Shown: positions 25,415 through 33,915, numbered from the stretch's first letter. The stretch: 64,000 nucleotides of DNA from Bacteroidia bacterium (GCA_030427865.1 JAUICK010000009.1:1-64000), one strand, 5' to 3'. Program-made: numbers and translations. Notes: generated from the letters alone by a model not told the origin.

Positions 25415-25519
25415 GTATAAAAAAAGCTACCCAAAAAGAGTAGCTTTATTTTTTGAAACAATTTAGTTTAGTAGTAACATTACCATTCCCCCGAAAAAAA
25501 TGTTATAACAGACTAAATA
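25415..25519 (-). ncRNA. Candidate small RNA or leader with a 5-7 codon open frame
   Basis: A complete small transcription unit of about 105 nt: a promoter (25525-25553), a hairpin (TAACATT/AATGTTA at 25475-25481 and 25498-25504) whose loop exposes the G-rich run CGGGGGAATGG, and a rho-independent terminator (25421-25449). An open frame ATG-GTA-ATG-TTA-CTA-CTA-AAC-TAA (25463-25486) encodes MVMLLLN, or MLLLN from the second ATG, which lies 6 bases after GGGGGA. It follows the LytTR regulator gene and precedes waaA. It could be an sRNA, a micro-peptide gene or an attenuator. The boundaries are inferred from the promoter and terminator. Confidence 0.5.
25421..25449 (-). terminator. Terminator of the candidate small RNA
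   Basis: AAAGCTAC (25423-25430) pairs with GTAGCTTT (25440-25447), with a 9-base loop. On the minus strand the stem is followed by a run of seven T residues. Confidence 0.75.
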
Positions 25520-25524
25520 CACAT

Positions 25525-25553
25525 CAAAAGTACATTAAAATAGAGATTAACAA
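25525..25553 (-). promoter_or_regulatory. Strong Bacteroidota promoter of the candidate small RNA
   Basis: The minus strand reads TTG (25551-25553), 18 bp, TACTTTTG (25525-25532), a full match to the -33/-7 consensus. No protein gene of normal size starts within the following 100 bases. Confidence 0.65.
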
Positions 25554-25561
25554 TCTTAAAA

Positions 25562-25590
25562 TGTTCTGAACAGCTATATATTGTTCTAAA
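25562..25590 (-). promoter_or_regulatory. LytTR-like direct repeats upstream of the small-RNA promoter
   Basis: Two 9-base direct repeats read TGTTCTGAA (25562-25570) and TGTTCTAAA (25582-25590) on the plus strand, 20 bp apart. They lie 9-37 bases beyond the -33 element of the small-RNA promoter, the usual place for an activator. LytTR regulators such as AgrA bind 9-bp direct repeats with a 12-13-bp spacer. Binding by the adjacent regulator is inferred. Confidence 0.5.
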
Positions 25591-25610
25591 AAGTAAGTAT
25601 TGTAAAAGTA

Positions 25611-26333
25611 TTAAATCAAATTTATTCTTTTTACAATATCTTCTTTGTACTTTTTACCAATTGGAATTTCATCATTTAAAATTTTAACAGAAGTCTGAGT
25701 TATTTGTGACAAGTATTTGGTGTTGATAATGTATCCTCGGTGAATTCTAATAAAACTTTGATTTAGTTTTTGAATAATATCATTTAAACTGGTTCTTACC
25801 ACTATCTTTTGGTGAGATTTTAAAATAATTTCTATGTACACATGCGCACTTTTTAAAAATAAAATATCATCGAAATTAATTTTTGAGTAAAATCCTTTAT
25901 CTTTTACAAAGAGTGAATCTTTGATAATTAAATTGTTGCTATTTACTTCACCGATTTTCTTCGAAAAATTATGCAATGCAATTTCTATAGAGGTATACAA
26001 TTCATCTTTAGAAAAGGGTTTTACCAAATAAGCTGGAGGCATTACCTCTTTTGCTTGATTAACTGTTAAAACATCTGAATTTGAGGTTAGAAAAATAAAA
26101 GGAAAATTATAAGACTCTCTAATTTTTTTAGCAATATCGATTCCTGTTTTTTTTCCCGACAATTGAATATCTAAAATAGCTATATCTGGCTGCTCTTCTT
26201 CTATTCTTTCAATTGCTTCTGTGTAATTAATAGCTGGTTCTAAGGCTTCATAACCTAAATCATCTAAAGCATCGCAAATATTGTCTGCAATAATCATTTC
26301 ATCTTCTACAACAAGAATTTTCACCTTACTCAT
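25611..26333 (-). CDS. LytTR-family response regulator
   Basis: A 240-residue two-component regulator. The receiver domain (1-120) has the acidic pocket EDE (10-12), the phospho-acceptor Asp55 in IAILDIQLSG, the threonine in FIFLTSNSD and the lysine in LVKPFSKDEL. A LytTR DNA-binding domain (about 137-240) has FLKSAHVYIEIIL, VVRTSLNDIIQKL and FIRIHRGYIINTKYL. The start is the ATG at 26331-26333. It lies 95 bases downstream of the histidine kinase gene, its obvious partner. TGTTCT direct repeats lie on both sides of the gene and are plausible targets (autoregulation and the small RNA downstream). Target genes beyond this are unknown. Confidence 0.93.
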   Translation of the reverse strand: MSKVKILVVEDEMIIADNICDALDDLGYEALEPAINYTEAIERIEEEQPDIAILDIQLSGKKTGIDIAKKIRESYNFPFIFLTSNSDVLTVNQAKEVMPPAYLVKPFSKDELYTSIEIALHNFSKKIGEVNSNNLIIKDSLFVKDKGFYSKINFDDILFLKSAHVYIEIILKSHQKIVVRTSLNDIIQKLNQSFIRIHRGYIINTKYLSQITQTSVKILNDEIPIGKKYKEDIVKRINLI

Positions 26334-26396
26334 ACACTACAATTTTATACTAAAATAAGAATTGGTTTAAAAAATTGATATTAAACTCTTAAAAAA

Positions 26397-26427
26397 TGTT
26401 CTAAATATTAAAAAAAAATGTTCTAAA
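26397..26427 (-). promoter_or_regulatory. LytTR-like direct repeats upstream of the response regulator
   Basis: Two identical 9-base direct repeats TGTTCTAAA (26397-26405 and 26419-26427 on the plus strand), each preceded by AA, have a 22-bp period, i.e. two helical turns. They lie 64-94 bases upstream of the regulator's start and begin one base after the kinase stop codon. The sequence matches the pair at 25562-25590. Confidence 0.5.
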
Positions 26428-26428
26428 A

Positions 26429-28345
26429 CTAATTTACTAAATGTCTTGCAGATGTATCTTTAAAATAAATTTCGAATTTGGCTCCTTTTATATTACTCTG
26501 TTTTAAGGTTCCGTGCAATTGTTTTACTAACCTGTTTACCAATCGTAATCCTAAACTTTTGGCTTTTTTAACATCAAAATTAGTTGCTAATCCAGGGCCA
26601 TTATCTTCGATAATTAATTTATAATTGTTTTCTTTTTCTTTCTCTATTGATATAGATAAGTTATTCTCTTTATCGTTTTTAAAAGCATATTTATAAGAGT
26701 TTGTAATAATTTCATTAATAATTAAACCTAAAGGAATTGCTGTATCTACATCAAAAAACATGTTTTTAGAAGAAATTGATGTTTTTACTATATTAGAAGA
26801 AGAATACATGGATGAGAGTTCTCTAATTAATAATTTTATATATTCATCAAAATCTATTAATCCGCTTTCATTTTGATACAGTTTTTGATGGATTAGCGCC
26901 ATCGATTTTACTCTATTTTTACCCTGATTTGCAAGTTCTAATGCTTTTTTGTCTTCAATTCCTTTGGTTTGCAATTCTAACAAACTCGATACAATTTGAA
27001 AATTATTTTTTACTCTATGATGTACTTCTTTCACTAATAATTCTTTTTCTTTTAATGATTCTTCTATGATTTTATTTTTATCTGAAAGTTGTTTAGATTG
27101 CTTTTTTATTTTTCTTAAAACCAGTAAAGTAATTATAAAAAGTACAAAAGCTAACAGGGCAATTACACCGTACAAAGTTGTTTTCTCTTTTTCGTGAGTT
27201 AACTCTTTTTCTTTCTCTTTTACAGCTTGTTCTGTTTTATAATTTGCCAAAGATTTAGACAAATCTTCGGAATATATTTTTCGTGTAAGGTTTATTGCTT
27301 TGTCTTTATATCCTAATGCAAGGCTATTATAACCATGAGCTGATAGCGCATGAGAACTTTCGTTTATTAAATGAAATGAATCATTTGGGTTTAAATCTTT
27401 GCCTAAAGTTTCAAATTTTAAAATTAATGCAGGTACATTTTTAACTTCAAATTTTTCTAAAATTTCTTTTTTTAATGGCGATGACTTCTCTAAATGAGAA
27501 ACTAGTTTTGCATACAAAGAATATGTATAAATCTTTGTAGACACATTATTATACAATTCATTTATTAAGCTAATAACTCTTTTATTATTACCTCCTTTAA
27601 AAATATAAGCATCTATTAAATGTTCTATTGTACTAAAGTAATATGAAGTATTTTTGGGCAATTCTTTTTCTAATAGTAAACTTTGTTCACTAACATCTAT
27701 ATATTCTTGTAATTTTCTTTCAATAATTAAAAAATCGGATAAATGATATAAGAAAATAATTTGCAATTCCTTATCATTAATTTTTTTAGCCGTTTCTAAA
27801 CTCTCTAAAACTAATTTTTTTCCATTTTTAACATCTTGCTGAATTTGAAACATCACCATAGGATGAGTTCTAATCTTTAATTTAGCTTTTAAAACTTCTG
27901 TTTTAGATGCATCAAATTTATTTACATAATTTTCTAATTCTTTTTGTACGGTAGATGCTTCGTCTAAACTTACTTCGTCTCTTAATTTAGATACTTGCAC
28001 CCATTTTATTTCTACATAATCAGAATTAATTTTCTTACTCGTTGGTTCTTTAATATTAAAATTAATATAATTTGAAATTTCTTTATAATTTACAGATTGA
28101 TTGTTACTTAATTTTGAAATAAAAAAATAATATTCCTTATAAGTTAAATTCTTATTTACTATAAGTTTTGACAATAATTCTTTTTTAGAAATCTCTCTTA
28201 CTGAGTCTAAATAGTAAGTTGCAGAATCAATTTTCTTTTTTAAAATAAATTCTTCAATCTTATTAGAATAATAGTTTGTTTGTGTGTTTTGGCTATAAGC
28301 GTTCATCACAAGGAAAAACACAAGCATAGATAAACGAAGTTTCAT
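26429..28345 (-). CDS. Sensor histidine kinase with an extracytoplasmic repeat-rich N-terminus
   Basis: Membrane sensor of 638 residues, partner of the LytTR regulator. A signal peptide (MKLRLSMLVFFLVMNAYSQ) leads into a roughly 360-residue helical region that looks like degenerate tetratricopeptide repeats. A coiled-coil-like charged stretch and one transmembrane helix (LYGVIALLAFVLFIITLLVL, about 385-405) follow. The kinase core is of the HisKA_2/HWE-related type: KEVHHRVKNNFQIVSSLLEL with the phospho-acceptor His near residue 441, MALIHQKLYQ, then the HATPase domain IPLGLIINEIITNSYKYAF and IEDNGPGLA. This kinase class commonly pairs with LytTR or ANTAR regulators. The signal sensed is unknown. 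A single TGTTCTGTT on the minus strand (28397-28405) lies 52 bases upstream. Confidence 0.92.
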   Translation of the reverse strand: MKLRLSMLVFFLVMNAYSQNTQTNYYSNKIEEFILKKKIDSATYYLDSVREISKKELLSKLIVNKNLTYKEYYFFISKLSNNQSVNYKEISNYINFNIKEPTSKKINSDYVEIKWVQVSKLRDEVSLDEASTVQKELENYVNKFDASKTEVLKAKLKIRTHPMVMFQIQQDVKNGKKLVLESLETAKKINDKELQIIFLYHLSDFLIIERKLQEYIDVSEQSLLLEKELPKNTSYYFSTIEHLIDAYIFKGGNNKRVISLINELYNNVSTKIYTYSLYAKLVSHLEKSSPLKKEILEKFEVKNVPALILKFETLGKDLNPNDSFHLINESSHALSAHGYNSLALGYKDKAINLTRKIYSEDLSKSLANYKTEQAVKEKEKELTHEKEKTTLYGVIALLAFVLFIITLLVLRKIKKQSKQLSDKNKIIEESLKEKELLVKEVHHRVKNNFQIVSSLLELQTKGIEDKKALELANQGKNRVKSMALIHQKLYQNESGLIDFDEYIKLLIRELSSMYSSSNIVKTSISSKNMFFDVDTAIPLGLIINEIITNSYKYAFKNDKENNLSISIEKEKENNYKLIIEDNGPGLATNFDVKKAKSLGLRLVNRLVKQLHGTLKQSNIKGAKFEIYFKDTSARHLVN

Positions 28346-28416
28346 TCTTTATAATTTGTTAGAAGATAAAACTACATAAATATTTTTAATGAAAATAACA
28401 GAACACTCTAAAAAAG

Positions 28417-28450
28417 AAAAACGCTTAAACAAAAAAGTTTAAGCGTTTTT
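28417..28450 (-). terminator. Rho-independent terminator after rpmA
   Basis: Perfect 14-bp arms AAAAACGCTTAAAC and GTTTAAGCGTTTTT (28417-28430 and 28437-28450) with a 6-base loop. A T-run follows on both strands. It ends the rplU-rpmA operon and lies upstream of the kinase gene. Confidence 0.85.
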
Positions 28451-28472
28451 AAAGAAATTTAAAAGCGTTTTT

Positions 28473-28733
28473 CTAAGCTTCAAATGGAGTTATAGATACA
28501 TAAGATCTGTTATCCTTTTTCTTTCTAAACTCAACAATTCCATCAACTTTAGCGTGCAAAGTATGATCTTTACCCATGTAAACGTTTTCTCCTGGATTGT
28601 GAGTGGTTCCTCTTTGACGAACAATAATATTTCCTGCAATTGCAGCTTGTCCTCCAAATATTTTTACTCCAAGTCGTTTCGATTCTGATTCTCTACCATT
28701 TTTCGAACTACCTACTCCTTTTTTATGTGCCAT
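28473..28733 (-). CDS. rpmA: 50S ribosomal protein L27
   Basis: Ribosomal large-subunit protein of 86 residues. The N-terminus [20 protein letters not shown] lacks the cleavable extension found in Firmicutes. The body [40 protein letters not shown] is the family signature. It follows rplU by 28 bases in the classic rplU-rpmA operon. A strong terminator comes 23 bases after its stop. Confidence 0.98.
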   Translation of the reverse strand: MAHKKGVGSSKNGRESESKRLGVKIFGGQAAIAGNIIVRQRGTTHNPGENVYMGKDHTLHAKVDGIVEFRKKKDNRSYVSITPFEA

Positions 28734-28761
28734 GATACTATGGTTTTAAAATTGAAATTTT

Positions 28762-29268
28762 TTATTTAGTTAAAGCTTCAATTAATTCTGCTTTCTTTAA
28801 AGAAGTATATCCTTTTATACCTGCTTCTTTAGCAGCAGCTTTTAATTCTGCAACAGTCATAGAATTATAATCTGTTGTAGTTGCTTCTTTTACCTCAGCT
28901 TTAGGAGCAGCTTCCTTTTTTGGAGCAACTTCTTTTTTTGCTGATTTCTTTGCACCAGATGCAGCTATAGATTCAATTTGAATCTCGCTTAAAGCTTGTC
29001 TGTGTCCATTTTTCTTTCTGTAACCTTTTCTTCTTTTCTTTTTAAAGACGATTACTTTATCACCTTGTAAGTGACTTAGAATTTTTGCCGTTACTGCGGC
29101 TCCTTCTATAGCTGGGGCGCCAATAGTTACGTTACCTTTGTCTTCAGTTAAAAGAACGTTATCAAAAGTTACTTTCGATCCTTCTTCTCCTTGTAAACGG
29201 TGTACGTATACTTTTTGGTCTTTTGCTACTTTAAACTGCTGCCCTGCTATCTCTACGATTGCGTACAT
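28762..29268 (-). CDS. rplU: 50S ribosomal protein L21 with a C-terminal SAP/Rho-N-like extension
   Basis: Ribosomal protein L21, 168 residues against the usual 100-105. The first 103 residues are a standard L21 (MYAIVEIAGQQFKVAKDQKV, KKKRRKGYRKKNGHRQALSE). An Ala/Lys/Glu-rich linker (about 104-130) leads into a small helical domain MTVAELKAAAKEAGIKGYTS that ends LKKAELIEALTK and resembles SAP, HeH or Rho N-terminal nucleic-acid-binding folds. Such extensions occur in Bacteroidota L21. The start ATG (29266-29268) and a perfect promoter (29328-29357) are clear. The extension may bind RNA or DNA, but this is inferred. Confidence 0.96.
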   Translation of the reverse strand: MYAIVEIAGQQFKVAKDQKVYVHRLQGEEGSKVTFDNVLLTEDKGNVTIGAPAIEGAAVTAKILSHLQGDKVIVFKKKRRKGYRKKNGHRQALSEIQIESIAASGAKKSAKKEVAPKKEAAPKAEVKEATTTDYNSMTVAELKAAAKEAGIKGYTSLKKAELIEALTK

Positions 29269-29327
29269 ACTATTTGTTTTGCGTATTTATACTTAATTAC
29301 TACACTTTCTTATTGAAAATGCGGATG

Positions 29328-29357
29328 CAAATATACATCTTTTTTTATAGTCTGCAA
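29328..29357 (-). promoter_or_regulatory. Promoter of the rplU-rpmA operon
   Basis: The minus strand shows TTG (29355-29357), exactly 19 bp, TATATTTG (29328-29335). The implied leader is about 55 nt. The rest of the 264-base gap to the M16 gene holds only a TATTTTTG box at 29437-29444 on the plus strand, a possible promoter for that gene. Confidence 0.75.
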
Positions 29358-29532
29358 TATAGTTTATAGATTAATTGCAACCAATAACCAGTTCAATAAA
29401 CTCGTTTTTTAACATTATTTTTAAGAGTCTGTTTCTTATTTTTGATTCAAATAAAATTTGACTATTTTTTTGTAACAAGCACAGTAAGAATGCGTCAAAT
29501 ACGAACTTAATTAATTAAAAAAAAGAAAAATA

Positions 29533-30858
29533 ATGAAGAAAAGTATTTTATCTCTTACTTCTGTTCTTCTCCTTGCATTTTCTACAAATGCTCAAAAAGT
29601 TGAATTTGAAGAGTATAATTTGAATAATGGCATGCATGTAATTTTACATCAAGATAATTCTGCTCCAATTGTTACTGTTGGCGTAATGTATCATGTTGGC
29701 GCAAAAGATGAGGTTGATGGAAAAACTGGAATGGCACATTTTTATGAGCACTTATTATTTACAGGAACAAAAAATATTGAGAGAGGCAAATGGAGAGAAA
29801 TTCAATCTGTACGAGGTGGAACTGGAAATGCGAATACCAATTGGGATAGAACCTACTACTACCAAACCTATCCATCTAATGAATTAAAATTAGCATTATG
29901 GATGGAATCTGAGCGCCTATTACACCCTATTATCGATCAAAAAGCTGTAGATACTCAAAATGAGGTGGTAAAAGAAGAAAAACGTCAACGTATGGATAAT
30001 GCTCCTTATGGTAAAGTTATTTATGGAGATGTTTATAGACACTTGTTTGACAAGCATAATTATGGCAGGCCCATGATTGGTTATATTAAAGATTTAGATG
30101 CTGCTAAATTAGAAGAATTTCAAGCATTTTATAACAAATGGTATATGCCAAATAATGCTGTTTTAGTTGTTGCTGGTGATTTTGAAAAAGGAACTGCTAA
30201 GAAAATGATTCAAGATTATTTTGAGCCTATTCCTAAAAGATCTGCACCAGAAAGAATAAAAATTGTTGAACCAGAAAGAACAAAAGAAAAAAGAGTTAAA
30301 GAATATGATTCTAATATTCGATTACCATTAATTGGTTTAGCATACAAAACTCCTTCTATGAAACAAAGAGATGCAAAAATATTAGACGTAATTTCTACTA
30401 TTTTAAGTAACGGTAAGAGTTCTCGCTTGTATAAAAAATTGGTAGATGATAAGAAAAAAGCATTACAAGCTTTTTCTTTTGCCAGACCTTTAGAAGATTA
30501 TAGTGTCTACATCATTGGAGCTATCCCTTTAGGTAAAACTTCTTTAGATGATTTAATTAAAGAAATGGATGAGGAAATTTTGAAATTACAAACAGATTTA
30601 ATCTCTGAGAAAGACTTGCAAAAAGTAAGAAACAAATTTGAAAATCAATTTGTTGCTTCAAATTCTAATGTTACTGGTATTGCCAACTCTTTAGCAAGAA
30701 ACTACATGTTAGTGGGTGATACAAACAGAATTAACAACGAATTAGAAATAATCAACTCTATTACAAGAGAAGAAATTAGAGAGGTTGCCAAAAAGTATCT
30801 TGCTAAAAACAGACGTGTTGTTCTAGAGTATTTACCAGAAGCTCAAAAGAAGAAATAA
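29533..30858 (+). CDS. M16 family zinc metallopeptidase, active subunit
   Basis: Periplasmic or secreted protease of 441 residues with signal peptide MKKSILSLTSVLLLAFSTNAQ. The inverted zinc motif HxxEH is intact (HFYEH, residues 69-73), and the third ligand is probably a Glu in QNEVVKEEKRQR, about 70 residues later. The C-terminal half (NSNVTGIANSLARNYMLVGD) is the structural M16 repeat. It is followed after 18 bases by an M16 protein lacking the zinc motif; such active/inactive pairs form heterodimers in many bacteria. The substrate is probably small peptides or transit-peptide-like fragments. The start MKKS is immediately after an A-rich leader with no Shine-Dalgarno sequence. Confidence 0.93.
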   Translation: MKKSILSLTSVLLLAFSTNAQKVEFEEYNLNNGMHVILHQDNSAPIVTVGVMYHVGAKDEVDGKTGMAHFYEHLLFTGTKNIERGKWREIQSVRGGTGNANTNWDRTYYYQTYPSNELKLALWMESERLLHPIIDQKAVDTQNEVVKEEKRQRMDNAPYGKVIYGDVYRHLFDKHNYGRPMIGYIKDLDAAKLEEFQAFYNKWYMPNNAVLVVAGDFEKGTAKKMIQDYFEPIPKRSAPERIKIVEPERTKEKRVKEYDSNIRLPLIGLAYKTPSMKQRDAKILDVISTILSNGKSSRLYKKLVDDKKKALQAFSFARPLEDYSVYIIGAIPLGKTSLDDLIKEMDEEILKLQTDLISEKDLQKVRNKFENQFVASNSNVTGIANSLARNYMLVGDTNRINNELEIINSITREEIREVAKKYLAKNRRVVLEYLPEAQKKK

Positions 30859-30876
30859 TTAATCAAACAGAAGAAA

Positions 30877-32925
30877 ATGAAAACAAAGATATATTCTATT
30901 ATTACTATATTATTTCTATCGCTTAGCATCTCTGCTCAAGTGGATAGAACACAAATTCCTGAATCTGGTCCAGCACCAAAGATTAATTTAGGAACTCCCA
31001 AAAAATTCACTTTAAAAAACGGATTACAAGTGTTAGTTGTAGAAAACCATAAACTCCCCAGAGTTTCTGTAACCTTAGACATCGATAATCCGCCTATGCC
31101 AAAAGGAGATAAAAAAGGAATTGAAAGTCTTTTAGGAGGTATGTTGGGAACTGGATCAACCAATATTTCTAAAGAAAAATTTGATACAGAAGTAGATTAT
31201 TTGGGTGCTAATATTTCTTTTGGATCTGAAAGTGCTTTTGCAAGTTCTTTATCAAAATACTTTCCAAGAGTTTTAGAATTAATGGCAGATGCTGCTTTAA
31301 ACCCAATATTTACTCAAGAAGAATTTGATAAACAAATAAAACAATCTTTAGACGCTATAAAATCTAATGAAAGTAGTGTTGCCGCAATTGCTGGAAGAGT
31401 TGATAGATTACTTACCTATGGAAAAAATCATCCTTATGGAGAATTTACATCAGAAAAAACACTTAAAAATATTTCTCTACAAGATGTTAAAAATCTTTAT
31501 AACAAAACTTTTAAACCCAATAATGCATACTTGGTTATTATTGGTGATGTAAAGTATAAGAAAGTAAAAAAACAGATAAAATCTTTATTTGGTAAATGGC
31601 AAAAAGGAGATATACTAAAAGTAGATTATCCAGAGGTTAAAAACCCTAATTCAACAGAAATCAATTTTATTAATATGCCTAATGCAGTTCAGTCTGAAGT
31701 TGCAGTTATTAATGCCGTAAAATTAAACAAAAACGATAAAGATTATTATGCAGCACTTTTAGCTAATCAAGTTTTAGGTGGTGGTGGAACAGGTAGAGTT
31801 TTTAAAAACCTTCGTGAAGATAAAGCATACACATATGGTGCATATTCAGGTATTCGTGCAGACAGATATGCCTCGCGTTTTAAAGCATCTGCTTCTGTTA
31901 GAAACATGGTTACAGATAGTTCTGTAGTTGAGTTTATGAAAGAGATTAAAAAGATTAGAACAGAAAAAGTTACTGCCAAAGAATTAGAAATTGCCAAAGC
32001 AAAATATGTTGGTAATTTTGTAAGAAACGTTGAAAAACCTACAACAATAGCAAGTTATGCATTAGATATTTTACAAAATAATTTGCCCAAAGATTATTAT
32101 AAAAACTATCTCCAGAATATTAATGCTGTTACTTTAGAAGATGTGCAAAACGCAGCAAAAAAATACTTTAGTTATAACAATACAAGAATTGTAGTAACTG
32201 GCAAAGGCATAGATGTTTTAGAAAATCTTGAAAAAATAGGATATCCAATTAAATACTTTGATAAAGAAGGAAATCCTTCACAAAAACCAGAAATGACAAT
32301 TCCTGTACCAAAAGGAATGACTGCTCAAAACGTTATAGACAAATACATTAAAGCTATTGGTGGCAAAGATAATATTATGACAATAAAAACTGTGATGATG
32401 ACCGCCAATGCAACCATTCAGGGAACTCCTTTAGTACTAACATCTAAATCTGCAGCACCAAATAAATCATCTCAAGTAGTGTCTGTGATGGGGCAAGTTT
32501 TTCAAAAATCTGTCTTTGATGGAGAAAAAGGTTACTCAGAAGCTCGCGGACAAAGAAAAGAAATGACAGGTAAAGAGTTAGAAACTGCAAAATCCAAAAA
32601 ATTTATTATTGAAGATTTTGATTATGCTAATGGAGAACTGCTAAGAATAGAACCTATTAATGGAAAAAAAGCAATTGTTTTAAAACATATAAATAAAGAA
32701 GTTTTTTACGATTTAAACTCTGGTTTAAAAGTTAAAGAAGTTAAAATTGTTAAAAGACCAGATGGTAAAGAAATGAAAATACCAACATTGTTTTCTGATT
32801 ATAAAGAAATAAACGGAATTAAATTTCCTTACAAAATAGATCAAAAAAACGGTCCAATGACATTAAATTTTGTGGTTCAAGAAATAAAAATAAATGAAGG
32901 AGTAACCGACGAAGACTTTAAATAA
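30877..32925 (+). CDS. M16 family protein, inactive subunit with an added C-terminal beta domain
   Basis: Secreted partner of the preceding protease, 682 residues with signal peptide MKTKIYSIITILFLSLSISAQ. The M16 fold is present (FTLKNGLQVLVVENHKLPRV, then VIGDVKYKKVKKQ and QVLGGGGTGRVFKNLREDKA), but the HxxEH motif is replaced by GGMLGTGST, so it cannot bind zinc in the usual way. The RVFKNLRE...YTYGAYSG arginine/tyrosine patch typical of the non-catalytic subunit is kept. Residues from about 470 to the end form an extra domain (MTAQNVIDKYIKAIGGKDNI onward) that resembles LolA/LppX-type lipoprotein-binding sheets. The 18-base spacing shows co-expression with the active subunit. Confidence 0.88.
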   Translation: MKTKIYSIITILFLSLSISAQVDRTQIPESGPAPKINLGTPKKFTLKNGLQVLVVENHKLPRVSVTLDIDNPPMPKGDKKGIESLLGGMLGTGSTNISKEKFDTEVDYLGANISFGSESAFASSLSKYFPRVLELMADAALNPIFTQEEFDKQIKQSLDAIKSNESSVAAIAGRVDRLLTYGKNHPYGEFTSEKTLKNISLQDVKNLYNKTFKPNNAYLVIIGDVKYKKVKKQIKSLFGKWQKGDILKVDYPEVKNPNSTEINFINMPNAVQSEVAVINAVKLNKNDKDYYAALLANQVLGGGGTGRVFKNLREDKAYTYGAYSGIRADRYASRFKASASVRNMVTDSSVVEFMKEIKKIRTEKVTAKELEIAKAKYVGNFVRNVEKPTTIASYALDILQNNLPKDYYKNYLQNINAVTLEDVQNAAKKYFSYNNTRIVVTGKGIDVLENLEKIGYPIKYFDKEGNPSQKPEMTIPVPKGMTAQNVIDKYIKAIGGKDNIMTIKTVMMTANATIQGTPLVLTSKSAAPNKSSQVVSVMGQVFQKSVFDGEKGYSEARGQRKEMTGKELETAKSKKFIIEDFDYANGELLRIEPINGKKAIVLKHINKEVFYDLNSGLKVKEVKIVKRPDGKEMKIPTLFSDYKEINGIKFPYKIDQKNGPMTLNFVVQEIKINEGVTDEDFK

Positions 32926-32948
32926 ACTTATTCGCTTTAATTAATGAT

Positions 32949-32984
32949 AAAAAGAGTCAAAAATTAAAAACTTTGGCTCTTTTT
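32949..32984. terminator. Bidirectional terminator between the M16 operon and the DMT permease gene
   Basis: AAAAAGAGTCAAA (32949-32961) pairs with TTTGGCTCTTTTT (32972-32984), one G-U pair and a 10-base loop, with A/T runs on both sides. The right arm touches the stop codon of the converging gene. Confidence 0.8.
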
Positions 32985-33855
32985 ATTTGCGTTTATTTAC
33001 CAAGTACACACCAAAAAGAATAACTATACCAGCAAAAAACTGAATATAACTTAATTTCTCACCATCTAAAACTCCCCAAAAAATTGCTACAATAGGAATT
33101 AAATACGTAACCGATGACGAAAAAACTGGAGATGAAATATGAACCAACTTATTGTAAATAGTTTTTGCAATTCCTGTTCCTACAACAGATAAAATTGCAA
33201 TATATCCTAAAGATTGGTTATTCATATTATTATACTCAAACTCCGAAAAAAAACCAGTTAAAACAAGCACAAATAGTGCAGGAAAAAATAACAATAAAAA
33301 ATTTCCAGTTGTTATTGCTAAAGCGTCTAAATCGTATAAATATTTTTTAACCAAATTCGCATTAAAAGCGTAGCCAATAGAAGCTATAATTATTAAAAGA
33401 GCAAACCAATAATTCTGGTTAGGGTTTAAATCTGCTCCTTTTAATATTAAAATTAAAGTACCTAACAAACCTATTAAAATTCCGTACAATTGAGTTTTTT
33501 TAAAAGCAAACCCAAAAACTATAGCTCCAAAAATTAATGTATTAAAAGGGGTAAAAGAATTTAATATAGATACAATTGCGCTATCTATATGGTCTATCGC
33601 AAATGCAAATAAAAACCCAGGTATAAATGTTCCTGCCAAAGCAGTATAAACAATATAAATCCAATGTTTTTTTTGAATTCTTTTTATCGATTTAAAACCT
33701 ACGGCAAATAAAAATAAAGATGTAAAAATCATTCGTAAAGCACCTAATTGAACAGGCGTTACACCTAACAAAGCTTTTTTCATTAAAATAAAAGAACTTC
33801 CCCAAACTATAGAAAGGATAATTAAATAAAACCACTTTTGTCGTTGGTTAGTCAT
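32983..33855 (-). CDS. EamA-family (DMT superfamily) permease
   Basis: Inner-membrane transporter of 290 residues with ten hydrophobic helices arranged as two EamA repeats (about 8-140 and 150-288). Typical segments are YLIILSIVWGSSFILMKKAL, GALRMIFTSLFLFAVGF and VTYLIPIVAIFWGVLDGEKL. Such proteins export metabolites, often amino acids or nucleobases; no substrate can be assigned. The start is the ATG at 33853-33855. It converges on the M16 operon and diverges from the heavy-metal lipoprotein gene. Confidence 0.9.
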   Translation of the reverse strand: MTNQRQKWFYLIILSIVWGSSFILMKKALLGVTPVQLGALRMIFTSLFLFAVGFKSIKRIQKKHWIYIVYTALAGTFIPGFLFAFAIDHIDSAIVSILNSFTPFNTLIFGAIVFGFAFKKTQLYGILIGLLGTLILILKGADLNPNQNYWFALLIIIASIGYAFNANLVKKYLYDLDALAITTGNFLLLFFPALFVLVLTGFFSEFEYNNMNNQSLGYIAILSVVGTGIAKTIYNKLVHISSPVFSSSVTYLIPIVAIFWGVLDGEKLSYIQFFAGIVILFGVYLVNKRK

Positions 33856-33915
33856 CTTCGAATTTTATTTTCAACAAAAGTCTAACAAATCTTTAAAAAT
33901 CAGGTCTTATATTCA

